A stretch of 64,000 nt of DNA from Hofstenia miamia (GCA_004352715.1 SCFE01000002.1:3485327-3549326), one strand, 5' to 3'; positions 13,301 to 28,736 are shown, counted from the first letter of the stretch. The notes: generated by a model from the sequence alone, not told the origin. Numbers and translations are program-made.

Positions 13301-16300
13301 NNNNNNNNNNNNNNNNNNNNNNNNNNNNNNNNNNNNNNNNNNNNNNNNNNNNNNNNNNNNNNNNNNNNNNNNNNNNNNNNNNNNNNNNNNNNNNNNNNNN
13401 NNNNNNNNNNNNNNNNNNNNNNNNNNNNNNNNNNNNNNNNNNNNNNNNNNNNNNNNNNNNNNNNNNNNNNNNNNNNNNNNNNNNNNNNNNNNNNNNNNNN
13501 NNNNNNNNNNNNNNNNNNNNNNNNNNNNNNNNNNNNNNNNNNNNNNNNNNNNNNNNNNNNNNNNNNNNNNNNNNNNNNNNNNNNNNNNNNNNNNNNNNNN
13601 NNNNNNNNNNNNNNNNNNNNNNNNNNNNNNNNNNNNNNNNNNNNNNNNNNNNNNNNNNNNNNNNNNNNNNNNCGAGCCGAGCGGAGCTTGGAAATGTCGG
13701 CTCGTTGACAAGTCTGATGCTATCTAATGAGTTTTATATGTACCAAACAAGCAAAAATGAGATATTAACAACACCTTGCATACATATCATTAAAGAATTG
13801 GAAGTTTTATCCTGGCCAAAGTTGTTGAAACATTTTCTTTTCTTTGATATTTAAATGGTCCAATTTATAACAAACAAAATGTTTTCACCCATTTAAAGTG
13901 AGCAATATGACATAGATTAAAAATAGAGATTACAGACTTGAAGCAGCAAAATATCTAGGTTATATAAACGTTTCACCTTGAAGTGTAGCATTTCTACAAT
14001 TCTATCACATTTTATTGTTTGTCAATTCTTTTCATTTGCTCGGTAGACATTTTATAAAATTTCTGCTTGCTTCCAAGGACTGCTTTGATAAAAAAAATTT
14101 CTCCAATTCCCTTCTTACTTGTCCTTTTTGTTTTTGATTCCATTATTTGCTATCCAGTGATTACAATCAGTGGCGTACGCAGAGGGGACATGGTGGAATG
14201 TCACCCTGTCAGGTTTCCAAATTTGATTTTTACTGGATAAATCAAAAAATTTTTCGTAAAAAAATGAAAAATTTAAAATCTAGGATTGTGAAATGCATTT
14301 TTAGCGGCTATTTTATTAATATTTTCAAAAATTTTCGAGGGGCTTTGCCCCTCATTAGGTAATGACGATGATGTCCCCACTCGTCAGAAAATTCTGCGTA
14401 CGCCCCTGATTACAATTACGTAGATCTATCCAGTGATTACAATTACGTAGATCTATCCAGTGATTACAATTATGTAGATCTATCCAGTGATTATAATTAT
14501 GTAGATCTATCCAGTGATTACAATTATGTAGATCTATCCAGTGATTACAATTATGTAGATCTATCCAGTGATTACAATTATGTAGATCTGAGCTCTCAGA
14601 ATCAAGGAAAAAGCTGTCAATTTTTTTAGAAAAAACACAAGATCCAGATACAAGTCATGCAGCCGACTTAGTACTCAATCCATTTCAAAATGATAATTCA
14701 ATGTCTATCAAAAGATTATTTACCTAACCAAATTAATTATGCCCTTGTTTCTCTATTTTAAAATATCATATAATTATTTTTAATTCAAAAGAGATCATTG
14801 AATAGATGTTGTTATTGAAAAGTAAGTGTAATAATATATTTCCAGTCAAGTTCTTTTTAAGGAAACTTAATCATTTAATTGAAAAAAAATTTAAGGTCAG
14901 ATCAGGTTTTCTAAGTATTTGATGATCCGAAATAATGTGCTAGCATCTATTTTAAGGAGGAATATAAAAGTATAGGGTTAGCTGTTTTCTAGCACTGAAA
15001 ATCAATATCCAGCATATGATTGATGGGAGGCATTATATTTCGGATAACTGCATTTATTTTGGTTTAAGGAATTAAGGATTTTTATACCAATCTTGAAAAA
15101 AATTTCGATACCTTGTTTAACTAAAAGTTCGAAATGCTTGTAAACATGCAAACGCCAAATAATTTTAGAACCGGGGTTCAACATTTGCTGTTCTCTCTAC
15201 TTGAACAGGAAAACCCCATTAGTTGTTAAACGAGATACTCCTGTAATGCTTCTTGCAATGATTAATAGAATAAATTTATGCAACACCGTGAATAGAAAAA
15301 TGTGGTATCTGGCTCAATATATTTCTAAAATTTATGTATTCACTTAAAAATGACATGGGTATTTAATTAGGAATTTCGTGAAATCCCTAAAGTTTGTGAA
15401 ATTGCTATTTAACTTAAGAACTTCATAAAAGAACTAAGTTTGTGGAGTTGGGATTAGAGTTAGGTTTAGGTTTAGTATTTTCCAATAAATATATGAAGTA
15501 TTTCACAAATTCACTTAATTTTAGTGATTTTACGAATTCCTAACTTCACAATCTTACTGTAACATATATACATCTATATACATTAGAACTGAGAAATAAA
15601 ATATGTTCCAATACATTTTACGCAATTAATACAAATGCTTTTAAATTTCTTGAGATCAAGTGTATCTAAGAAATTCGGCATTTGGATTTGATTAGATTCT
15701 AATCAGTTCACCGTGAGTGGGGGAGCAGCTGCACCCTTTCTCGGCGCATATAACAGGCGATTTTTTGTACAAAAAAACATAATTGCAGCAGTCAAGAGCT
15801 TCAAAAGAACAAAATGGTGTAAAATTTCTTCCAGGTATTCAACATAAATAACGTGTCACAAAATACCTTGACCCGAAAGCATTTACTTCGAAGCAGGCGA
15901 GACCAAAATTGTCATTTTCGTTGCTCACTAAACAAATTTAAAGCTCTTGCAAAAACAAGTGAAAATATTTTATGTACATTTCTGCTAGTCTTACTAATTT
16001 GATTCATGTAAAAATTAGTTTGTTGACGAAGAGTTTTGAAGCCGCATTTAAGCGTATTCTATTTTAGGACGGCATTATGGTAGTCCTTAATGTCACGATA
16101 TCATAAATAATGATAGATCAACAAATGCTGTTTGATTCTCTTCAAGAAATTATATGTGAAATGAAGTTGTTTAAAAAATTAATGCTTAGGGTTACATTGA
16201 GAAGGACTTCAAATCCAAAACACCTCCCTCCTCTATTTTTTCTTTTGCCACATTGATGGTTTGTGAAATGATCAACTTAATCACAGCAACCATTGAGTTA

Positions 16301-16609
16301 CATAAATTTAAAATTTTAAATGCTTCAAGTCTTCGGTATAATCAATCGGCATGTAATGTAATATTAAATAAACTACCTCAATTTGAAGTACTATTTATGG
16401 CAGAATAGGAGACTGCTGGCGACAGTCTAGCAGGCACCTCTAATTTTGTCACCTGGTGATGATTTTTAATTAGTTCAGAAAGCATAAATGCATTAATTAA
16501 TTAGCAATCTGCAAGAGGAATGCCAGACAACTTATTGAAAAGAGATGTTCACATATAGCTTTACAAAAATAGAAATTCAAGTGAAATGTTGGGATGACTT
16601 ATGGTTCAT

Positions 16610-16647
<38 letters not shown>

Positions 16648-19600
16648 GTGTGTGTGTGTGTTTATATAAACTGTATTGGACATGGTGAAACAAGAGCTAA
16701 AACGACATAATGCAAATTTCAAAAGCTAGTGGCTATATTTCTAGAAAAATTTTTGACATTATCCATATAACAATCTTTTGTATCAGTTTTAATTATAAAT
16801 GCATTAGTTGGTTTATATCTGTACGATATTTAAGTGTGTTAAACTAAAATTACTATTGTAAAGCATTATTATGGTTTGCATTGGTGTTCTATTTAAAGTC
16901 ACTTAGCATTGAAATATAAATAAGTAAATATATAAATATTTCTCTAGTAGAATGTGTTACATTTTATATCTGCCATGCATGTTTGGGTGAGTTCTGAACC
17001 GAAAAGCTTTAAATTTCGTGTTGATAGTACTCTCGAATATTACAAAAATACAGATGTTCATATTTCCTTATTTTTATGAACTTCAAGAGTAAATTCTGAA
17101 GATTAAGTTTTCCCTCAGATGGACATAACTTCTGTTAATATTACTTGTTAGTTCAAGGTTTACTGTAAAACCGATTTGGCAACTTGCCAAAGTACCAAAA
17201 TGAGGCCAAAAATACTATTCAATCACTGCTCAGTGCTTTATGTAAAAATTTGCCTTAAAAAACAAATGCAAATAATTAAAAACTTTAATCATTTCAACAA
17301 TTACTTAGGCATTTTGCATTTTGGATATTGTGCAAAATTTGAATTTAAAAATCATTTGACGCATATTCAAACTACAGATTTCAGAGTTTCATTAAGAGAA
17401 ATATATATCTAAGCTTTTTACCTTGACACACCGCAATGTTAAAATTCGATTGCACTTCATTACTTGTAAGGCCTTTCATTCTTTCAATGGACTATTGAAA
17501 CATCCGCTTATTATAGTTTAAAAAGAAAGTGCCTAATAAAAATACGCAATCGAAAAGCACAAAATCCCATTTATAGCAGAATTAATGAGAGATTGCAGAG
17601 AGATAAATTTAATTATTTTTATTATAATATATTTATTATTCTTATTGTAATAGTTTATTTTGCAAAATTTCTCAGTAGCTGAATGTCTGTAATTGCCGTC
17701 TGGTATCCGGTTCCATCTTTATGTTAGATATCATTTAACTTATCATTGTCGAAGAATTTTCAAGCAATAAATTTTAAGGAAATTCAAATGAGGTCTTACT
17801 ACCTAAAGCAATATAAATGATATATATATATATATATATAGGGTCCGCCATAAGTCACTACGAGTTTTTTGTTTAATAAGAAAGAGTAAAATATACTTTT
17901 TTAAAAAACTGTATAATTCAGGTATAGGTACAGGTATAGCAGGTAAACAATACATAAAATAAATTTGAAAATATATAAGCAAGATAACTATGAATTAAAT
18001 GTCAAATGGGTCCACTTGGAGACCATTATGTTCGACACATAAGCGAAACCTCCTGAAAGTTCGATCATTTATTTTTCGGAGAACATCAGCTGTAATCTTG
18101 TTGGTAATCTCATTGCGGACTACTTGTTTTAGGGCCTCTATATTATTAACCTTTTGAGACATTATTCCAGGTCTTATAATGCCCCACAACGCATTATCAC
18201 AAGAGGTCAAATCTGGTATAATGAAATAAGAACGGACGGGGCCGAATTTTCCAACCCATCGATTTTAAGGTGTCGAATTTTAAGTGTGTAATCGATAGCT
18301 ATTTTTTGAATGTCTGTTTGAACCAATAAGAAACAATTATACACTGTTAGCTGAGATTAAAACTTGTCAATACATTTCTATGCTTATAACAGAAAAAAAC
18401 TCGTAGTGACTTATGGCGGACCCTGTATATATGCAAGATATTTGCTCAAATTTACAGCATTGTAGACCTTATTTTTTGCATTCAAGCCTCATTGAAGCTA
18501 TTTGATTATGGAAAGGATCCTCTTGTCGAAGCAAAGCCTAATAGCATATAATTAGGGTTTTTTGGAGAAGTAATGTACCAAAAGTGATTTTGGGGAGTTG
18601 CGTTTATAGAATTAACTATTGAGGAATAATTTATTGCGAAAATGTTAATTTGGCATTGTTCGAAGATAATACGAGAAATTTTCATATTATTACAAATGAT
18701 GTCCCGCAAAACCTTTACAGAGAATGAACTTTGTAAAGGAGAAAAAGAATTCTTTGTTTGCGGACACATTGTTTGCAATGCAATTGTCATGAATTTAGTT
18801 TTTATCCCGCCTATATTCATGTTTACTTTCGTAGGAGGGTCAGCACACCTTTGTTCTGGCCTTATGAAAATAATCAATTTTTGCTGATATAAAAAAAGTG
18901 TATTGATCTTGCTTGGTGCCAGAAAGGCTGATGCCGGCAATTAACTGCAGTCGCCAGTCATCTACGCGTTAAATTGTGACATTTGGGCCAATCAATTAAG
19001 CGATTTATCCATTTTTTATGAGTTCGTTTTTCGCCACTTTGTTGGATACCCTTTAGATTGGAAAAGTTGATTAATTACGCGCTTCCCGCAATTACGTCAC
19101 TTTGTTGTCGCATTTTGATTGGCAGTAAAGGCTCCTTTTAATTCGAAATTAATATACTGATCGTCCCATTAAAAATTTATATCTTATTCATCGCTGACTT
19201 AAATTGTGCAAATTAACGCTCTTGTTTTTGTGTTGGGCATTTATATTTGATAATAGTTTAAAGCAAGAGGGTTCCAGGTGGTAATGTCCAAAATATCGAT
19301 TCCATCTTTGTATAATTGGCGCATTAATATTTTATGTTTTCCGGCCTTAAGAACTGTTTTAATTTTGTTTTTGAATGTAACAACTGAATAAAAGCTTTTC
19401 ATTACATGTAAAATACTAAAGGTTTTCACTTACAATTAAGACAGGCTTAAAAATTAACAGAAAATTTTAAATTAAAATGAGAAAAATTAATACCGTGCAA
19501 CGTTCCATACCAAAAATATCCGTATAACTTTCTATTGGGAATTAATCACATGATAGTGAGCAAAAATCTTAAAATAATTTAGAAATATTTCTCAAAACTA

Positions 19601-22600
19601 CGCGTAAATCCTTGATAATAAAATTGCAAATACTTTCAAAATATCTTCACGCACATTTATCAAACTAAAAAAAATTATTGCCCAATAATATTCACCAAAC
19701 AGTCCCAATCACTTGCCCTAAGGTACTGTAAATGTAAGCCCAGCTACATTTTCAATTTAATTTTTTTTCATTTATGCCAAAGGGTAGTAAAATGCTTTAT
19801 GTTAAAATATTTTAAACTTTAAAAACTTACTTCAATAAGTGTAAGTGAAAATCATTTTCAAAGTGCAAATTGTGCAAATATATGTATATAAAATGCAAAT
19901 ATGTATGTATGTATTTATCCAAAAGTATTGATTGGCTACAAATGTATGTAAGAAAAATTACACAAAGTTTTGGTCTAAATGCATGCGTGATAATTTCATT
20001 AATATATTTCAAAAGTAGTAAAGAAATCTACACATACATTTTTTAAATATATTTAAGTATTTAGCACAAATACAATTCCTTTACGTCATGAAGTTCAAAT
20101 TCTTTTTTTAAATACTTAATCAAATTTAAAAACACATTGTTAGTTATGTGGTTTTGAGCACAAATTTTAATAAAAGTCATCTTCTTTGAATTCTTGTGTA
20201 TAATAAAGATTGATGACAAAATAGTTACTTCCTCAAAAAAGTTCTTCATAATTATGAATAGTTTATTTATGAACGTTTTTAGCTTAAGAATTACCTGTAT
20301 GTTTATCTTATATTGTTTTACAGAAATTCTATGAGTTGAGTTAAAAACTTATTTGTGGGATCTAAATTTCTAAAGCAAAGCATGAAATTTATTGCAGATA
20401 TATTTTGAGGAAATTTATTTAGTTTTGGCCCAGTTAATTTTTAGATATGCCAATCTAGAAAAAATCAAAGGCTTATAATGGCTTTATTGCATTGCTTTAT
20501 TAAACCTTTTTGATGGTGGCCAATGTTGTATTTTTATTGCAATTGAATGCCAAAGAATAGCAATAACTGCAACAATAGTTGCAATTTGTGTAATTAATTG
20601 CATTCTGGTAGACTGTATTATCAACATTTCCAACTGCAAATGTATCCTAAAATGTTTAAAATTATAAAAAATTTATTGTAAAATGTTATTATTAGCCTGT
20701 ACAATAATGCTAAATGGGCATTATAACAAATTTTATTATAATTTTTATGAATGTGTTTCATATACCTAGAAAAAATTATTTCCACAAATTTATCCCTTTT
20801 ATTTTATTTTTAGCAAATTTATTGTAGTATACAAATATGAAGAAAATAATTTTTCTTTTCAATAACTGATTTTATTTTGCAATATTCATTCTTGTCCTTT
20901 TATGGAATTTAAATGACAATTTTATATCGGCTATGCCAAAATATTTTTTCATTGCATTAATGAATAACTTGGAGAATCTTGTTTTTCTTTGTCACAATGC
21001 AAAAGTTTTATAAGCCTTGACATAATTTGATTAAAATACCAACAAAATCACTGGGAGACCATGATAAATATATGCTGTGGTCAAAACTATTTTTGAACTT
21101 ACTTAAATAAGGTGATTTCTTCACACGCACTTATATTTTCTACTAGATATGAGGTTTAGATTGCTTCTGAAAATTTATAACCACAAACTTTGATTAGGTT
21201 TTAATTCTACTTTAAAAAATAATCTGATAATGCAAAAATTAGCAATGAAAATGTATATGAGTCATTTAATATTAATGAACTTTTTATTAAAAATTAGCAA
21301 ATTACAAAAACTCTATTATTACAGCATTAGCCAATTTAAACTTTGTAGAAAATTTTCACACAATTAACGCTTTATATTTCTTAGGAATGTATTTCGTTTG
21401 AGTGCAAACTCAGAAATCCACCCTTGATCAAGATTGAGATAGATATTACATGGTGTATTCCAAGAAAATTATTAAGCCAATAAGGTATGCGGCTCTTTTT
21501 CGGGTTGTATTGTCTCCTTGAACAGTAATGTGTAGTTCATCAGTCTTAAGGCATACGAGTGAAAAGTCTACCTACTAAAGCCTTAACAAGCTGACTCAAA
21601 AATATTTGTATCCATTTTTCAGTCATAAACCCTCTGAATTTTATACAGCTTTTCTAAATTGATGATAAAAATAACATTAGAGCCAACTTAATTTTTGAGC
21701 TTTGACTCCTTCCCTTATGACCTTAAAAAATTCGAAATTTCTGCGTTCATTCTTGAAAAATTCGTGAACTTCACCTAAAATTTTTCGAAGCAGAAAATTG
21801 TCTGCAACGTTTCCTACTGATATGTTTACTGATTTTAATAGCATACATAAACTATATTCTCCTGTCTTGAAATATTTTAGTAACAAAGTATATTTGTTAT
21901 GAAGTTATCTTGCTTCTTGTAACAGTGTTTAAGTTACGAATGGTCAATGTTGATTGCATATTGGACATGTGGAATTCAACTTGTGTATTTACCTTAGAGT
22001 AATTAAATCTTTGTCTCTTTTTTACAACAATAATTTTTCTACTGAGTTTGTCACAAACTTCTGGGAACTCAAATGAAATATTACTCAGCATTTAGTTTTC
22101 ATGCTAAGTTCCTTCAATGCAAATTTATTACGTTTTGCAAAATTTGCTTTGACAATTTTGTATTATTTATATGATCAATTTTTTTGTTAAGAACACTTCC
22201 TCTGAATTATTCAATAGGGATTCGAATTTTTTAGCTTACGACAGTTACTGCATATACAAACATTGTCAATGACAGTGTGTTGTAAGATGTAGCAAAATTC
22301 AAAACTCAAATTTTGAAACCGTGTTTGATAAAAAATGATAAATATGTTTTTATGAGAATTGTTTAAATGTAAAAAGTGACAAGCATGTATATTTGGCAAG
22401 TGTTTCACCATTGCAAACTGATTTGTGATCTTTCACGAATATATTAATGGAAGTAAAAACTTTTTGCTTAAAATTTCATTTTGGTCACATGTTAACCATT
22501 TAAAGCAATGAATCCTGAAATAGAAATAGACTAGGTTATTGATCAAACTTGCAGAATTAAAACTTGATAGAATGCCATCTATCGTTCGAATTGCGCATTT

Positions 22601-22687
22601 GCTATCAATAGTTTATAAAAATTGATGAAATATGTTGCTCTTAAAAACTAAATTAAGTTGCTTACATTTTACATTGGACATTCTATT

Positions 22688-22718
<31 letters not shown>

Positions 22719-22849
22719 NNAGTATGCGCAAGTACAGTTCGTGACATTTCAATGAATTTCAGCATTTATAATTTTAAACGTTAATTCTAAGCAAGTTTAT
22801 ATGCCATATATAGTACATAAACTTAGACAATTATTCGGCTTGTATCAGA

Positions 22850-22885
<36 letters not shown>

Positions 22886-25800
22886 TATACGACAAATTAC
22901 TTGGAACAACACAGTTTTTATAAAAATTAACTATTTCTGTGATCATTTTATTATAATTTTGTTGTGCCCTATTTAATTTTGAGCAACAAATATATTGATG
23001 TTATTATCTATGAAATTTTCAAGCATTTAAAATTTTATTTAATATATTTGTTACTTAAAACTATATATTTTTATATGTAAGCAAAGCAAATAAGTTCTTG
23101 TCTATTTACCTCTCGACCTTTTCTAACACAAGGACTCTCGCAGTGACGTAAGCAGGCTAAAACTCCAGGAGGGGCTGACACATTTTTGGGTGGGATATTT
23201 GGTTTAGTGATAGTTGTTTGCTGATAATTTCCTGACAAAAAGTAAAACTTGAAACTTAGGAAAATAAATAAATGCAAAGAAACCAAAGTTTTTCGTTCCA
23301 AACTTTAATGAATCATTAATATCAACATAAGGTAGAGACTTTTTTTCAAGGGCAAACTAAGCCAGTGTTTTTAGCTTACCTACCACCACTAAACAATTTG
23401 ACAAAAATATGTTTCCTAAGAAAGTCTAGAGCATTGAAATTGGAAAAATAATTACTGAACAATGAAAATTGGGTTCATGACTTTATTTACAGCAATAAAT
23501 TGTGAAACAATTCCATCAAAAGAAGTGAATGTTTTTGAACAGATTTTCCAGAAAATTTCATGCAATTGGTAAAGGTTTCTAGCAGCCATGTTCTAGTACA
23601 ATATTCTTTGTTGAGCTAAATTCAATAAATCTGTTTACCAAGGCTTTAATCTCTACATGGTTCTTATCCATAATTCTATCTAAGCAAATGGTAAATAATA
23701 CCCATACTTACGTGAACTGTTGTAGTCAAAATTTCTAGTTTCATTTGGAATGTCAAGTGTTGTATATTTAACGTTGGACGGTGTTGTCTTGGAGATAAAG
23801 CATAGTTCCTTAAAAATGATGTAAGAGGAGCTCACCAATCTCCCAGGCTGACTTTAGCCCCTCCTGAGCCCCCTCCCCGTGGCTGCGTCCAAGGACTTTG
23901 GCGATTTGGCGATATTAAAATTATATAAGGTTTAAATGCAGAGTTGGAAATGGCCTAGTTCTGACCGTAGTCAGGTCCGATCTGGTCTAAGCTTGTTAAG
24001 ATAATAATCGGTCCTTTTAAATAATATTCCGCTTCACACCTCATCCTCAAATGAAGTTAGATGCAAATTATTCAATCAAATTTATTATCATTAATTTAGA
24101 GAAACAGCATAGTGGTTGCAGCCAGGGTTGCCATGTAGAGTGGCAACTAAACTCAAATATTAAAGGGGCAAAATATGTCATTGCAATTTAAGGTAATGCT
24201 GTGATTGTAATTTTAGGGTTGTGTTCTTAACGTACTCATCAAGTGGTCCAAATTTTTCAGATGTTTTACAGTTTAACTAGTAAACAGTCTGCTCTTGTCA
24301 GGTTCTAATATATTAATTTACATCAACATAAATATCATTTAAATATTATGAACTACATGTAAATATTTGCAAAAAATTAGTATCTTCAGCCCGACTTCAA
24401 CCCGATTTGAAAAATATATGTAGGTATAGGAAACCTACTGAATATTAATTTGTTCTATCTTACAATTCTAGTGTTTTGCTATCAACCTGATGTAGTTCAA
24501 ACTTTCAATAATTATGAAACAATTTGTCATTTGGAAGAACTATGCATGAACAGTTATCAAGTACAATCATATACTAACCTTTCTAAGCACGGAATACGAG
24601 TATTCACTTGCTTCCAACAAATTTCTTCGCTGGCACTGCAGTATTTCTTATTATTTTTAGTGTTTTTTTTATCAGGTTAAATAAAATATTTTACTACTAA
24701 AAATTACGACTAATTCGGTATTTAGAAATATAATTATGTAGGTAAAAAGATTTTTCCTTACATATTTGTACCTGGTGCTGTAGGTGAAATGATATCCGTG
24801 CCTTGGAATGTCCACGCATTGAGTTTTTACAGCACTATTCAGTGCCATTGGACTGGGATTTGGTACTAAGTATTTTAGTGGGACTGGTAATAACAAAGAC
24901 GTTTAACCTAAATAAAGAAATTGGTATTACGAATTCTAGTCTGTTAGTCAAGACCTTTGCCAATTGTTTGGGATGGTATGGAAAGAAACTGGGACAAAAA
25001 TTTAACGACGTTAAGTGGGAGTGGGACCAGTGCAAATGTTGACGGCTGTGTAACGTGTCAATGTAGGTGCGGGTATCCTGGTGAATTGGGAGGGGGTGGT
25101 AAACCCCAGTTTTTTTAGAGCCATGGTCATTACATACTGCAATCAAGCGATTCATGAGCCTTAGATTTTTTACCTATCAGTGCCATATCAATAAACAAAA
25201 AATGGTAAGATTTCGTTTATGGCAACTAGAATGTCCACAGTGGGCAGTTTTCTTGTTTTTTACCCAAAAAGCTCGATGCACATCTGAGTAGGCAAAGTAA
25301 TATCATTTTTAAAAGGTCTAATGTATTAACTTCACAAAATTAAGTTTTACAGAGTTAGCGTAGAATCAATCGGATCTGCGCATCATCGTCTTGACATTAT
25401 GCACATGGATACCAAGAGAACTATTCCACGTTTATTTTCCTTTGTCTAGCTCACACATCTATCAAAAAAGACTAAATGCAAGAGTCTAATCACATGAGTG
25501 AGAACTCTAAAATCAATGCAAAAACTGTATATAAAAAATTCTTCAAAAAATAAATATATTTTGAAAAACTATTTATAATTTGCTCACTTTGAACAATTTT
25601 ACCACCAAAATTGTATGTAAGAGATCAAATTTGCATCCACCCACTCATAAACAGTTCCCCTATTATTGTAACAGTACATGTCAATAACTCATGGCATTAT
25701 AATTTCTCTATTTACAAATGTCAATTTTTTATGACGCTGAATTTTTTTATAGCTATTCGTTTACATATGCGTAAGAGATCGCCTGAAAAAGCAATCTGAT

Positions 25801-28658
25801 ATCTAATCTAACCGCATAGTAATAGACAAACTTGGGGACTTAATGTTCGGCTGGTTGGCCTTATATATAGATCATTACTGGGTGAATCAGAATAATGCTA
25901 CAAATAGAGAAAGATATATATATATATATATATATATTGATGTTTAACTCTAATGTTCAAACCGCTTTCCTGTCATCTTATGCACGGGATCAAAATTTCT
26001 CACATTCACTAGCAGTATGTATTCTTCGATCTGTGTCATTTTCTTGAATAGCGTGTAGAAGTCATTGGGATGCATTGTATGACTCTTAAGTCTTTCAGAA
26101 TTTTTATTATATTGGACTGACTTGTGCATTGACGTATTGATTTTTTGGTTGACTTTTTATGTTTCCAATAACCATTTTAATATGATTTTCCGTTCCTTAA
26201 AAGATCACTATGTCAACGTTTATTGAATAAATCTAAGTAAAACGAAGTAATTAACTAAATGGCAGAAGATATCAATAAAAATTAATTAATGTCAATTTAC
26301 AAATAGACTGTATGTAAATATATTCTCAAATGTTCATGTAAACAATCAAAACTACTAGTAACCAGGCGCGTAGCCAAGGGGATGCTAAGCGTTTTCTGAA
26401 ATAATTTTTATGCAAAAATTACATCCCCAAAGCTGTTAATAAAATTTGTATTTTGAAAATTGAAACAAAAAATTCATGAAAAAATCATAGTAAAGTGGTC
26501 AGTTATGGCTTTAAGTTATAATTTTGAAGATTAACTTTTGCTTTGAACGCTTCCATTATTCCAATAATACTAGAATTCGATTTTTAGTAAAAAAATAAAT
26601 TTATTGGTCTATCTTCAGCTCATAGCTACCTCATCAAAATTCCTGATCCTTTGATTAGATGTGCTTCTATTTTGGTATTTATCTTGAATAATAGTCTGAA
26701 ATCCCTGGTTCCAGTCTTAATCTCATGTTAATACAACTATCATTGAAAAATTTAGTCCCATCTTTCAGTCGCATGGGACAGATATCAGAAAATTTCATTG
26801 CACTGAGTCGTCAATCAGAGCCCTAATTCAAATAGGTATATAATATAATTTGTGTGATTTAATTTAATGTAATTCAAGCAAAATGTTTATAAAATTTATT
26901 TGCTGGCAGTATTTGCAATTACAGAATTTGACTTAAAACTATTTAAATTTCAATGAAATTTTTTAATAATAAAAGAATTTTAGGTTTTTTGAAATTGCAC
27001 AATAATCATATATATATATATTGCCTGTGATTTATATATATATATATAATAGTTGCCTGTGATTTATATATATATATATTAGTTGCCTGTGATTTTGTTA
27101 TCATCTGATCGCGTTGAGTTCAATGAGTAAATATTTTAATTAATAAACATACATTAATTACAATATTAAAAGTTGAAGTTTATAGAATCTCTAAAAAAAT
27201 TAATTGTCAAAATAGAAAACTGATATTCTTACTATAGTATCTACTAAGATAGATGTACGTCCAATCCAATGTTAATGTCTTTTATGTCTATAACAGCACC
27301 AATAAATTTAGCAAATGAAAAGTTGAATCTCATTTGCTCACTTATGGATAACAACAATCTGCATGACTTCGTCACAACTATGAACATAAAAATTACAAAG
27401 ATAGCCAGCAAAATGAGAAGCAGAATCTTTAGCACCCATAATATAAGTCTAAAAATTTTCCAAAAACAATGATCACTCTTGATCTCCATGAATTTGAATT
27501 CATCTTTTGAGATCATCATAGCATGAAACTGATATAGGCTGCCTGATTCGAACGTTACACAGTTATTATACTTGCCATCAAAATACATAGTAAGCTTCAT
27601 GTGATTTTGTTTCCAATAACTTTTTATTTGTGCAACTTTGTAAATGACATTTTGGAGAAATTTTATGTCTACTGGAGAGAGGTTTTCGCATTGCCTTTTG
27701 TAACTAGCAATAGCCTCCGGAGTCACCCCATTCGAACACTTAATTTTTTCTTTATATTTCGGGAGTAGTGGTTTTCTTGAGGTTTTGTCTTCTTTCATTT
27801 GCTGTCGTGGCATGGCTGGATGAAAATGACCACTAAGTGTGTAAGCATCATTTTCTTGCATACTCGAAGTTATGCCATTTGCTTGAGATGATGCGAGATT
27901 TGAATTATTTTGGCATACGCTCTTTTCTCGTATAATAGAGCAAGTTGAAATACTAAGGTGGTGAGCAATCAACGGTAACATATATTTTGTGATAAAACGA
28001 ATGACTTCTTGCCTCTCTCATGTGATATCTCGAGTTTCGATTGCTTAACGCAGGACTGTATTTTGTAGTTTGAAAAACCAAGAGTATTTCTTCAGCGAAA
28101 AAAATATATTTAATTGCCCAATGCAAAGTAATCGCGGCATAGAAACAGCATGAACTCAGTTTATCAACTTAATAGATGACAGGCAACAACTTTCAGTATT
28201 TTTCTTCTTTAAGTTGCATAGATATCAATGAGCCAAGTACCATTTCCATTTCAACTGTAATACTGAAGTTTATATGCGGTTATATAGTAGATTATTTTAT
28301 TGTAAGATATAGAAAAAATTATTTAATAACCGGCTAAACATTGACATTTATCGAATTTCAATATTAACTGAATAGTCTTTTTGACCTACCTATGTGAAAA
28401 AATATTGCAGTTGATATGGGAATTTTGACTCAAGTCAAATCAAATCAACAGACTGTTGCTCACTGATATCCACAGAAAGTCCTTGTAGATATCAACAACA
28501 TTGTATTCCCTGCCTATAATATATTACTTAGTTATTTCAAAAAATCCATTAACATGTGTAAGCCACATGTAGCTACAGAGTACATCAATTTTTATTTATT
28601 ACGTGTTTTTTTTAGTTGCATTTAGCAATAGCCATAATCTGCAAGTCAATTCAATATT

Positions 28659-28736
<78 letters not shown>

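Noticed and set aside
12502-13854. Open frames of 350-450 codons
   Set aside because: They consist almost entirely of the 1000-N gap.
13985-14140. Possible KIF21 linker exon upstream of exon G (KKGIGEIFF..., CDRIVEMLHFK)
   Set aside because: Stops in the needed frames and no consistent phase. Exon F at 40844-41006 fills this position properly.
23135-23900. Possible large inverted-end element (CAGGAGGGGCT shared by both ends, AAGGACT flanks)
   Set aside because: The outermost bases do not match and the flank match is only 7 bp, so the ends cannot be defined.
24672-25155. Overlapping frames of 74-106 codons on both strands
   Set aside because: Some protein-like wording (HGYHFTYSTRYKYV), but no domain and no partner exons. 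Both strands are equally open.
26363-26385. Sequence CAGGCGCGTAGCCAAGGGG resembling a hAT end
   Set aside because: No matching inverted end or 8 bp duplication found downstream.
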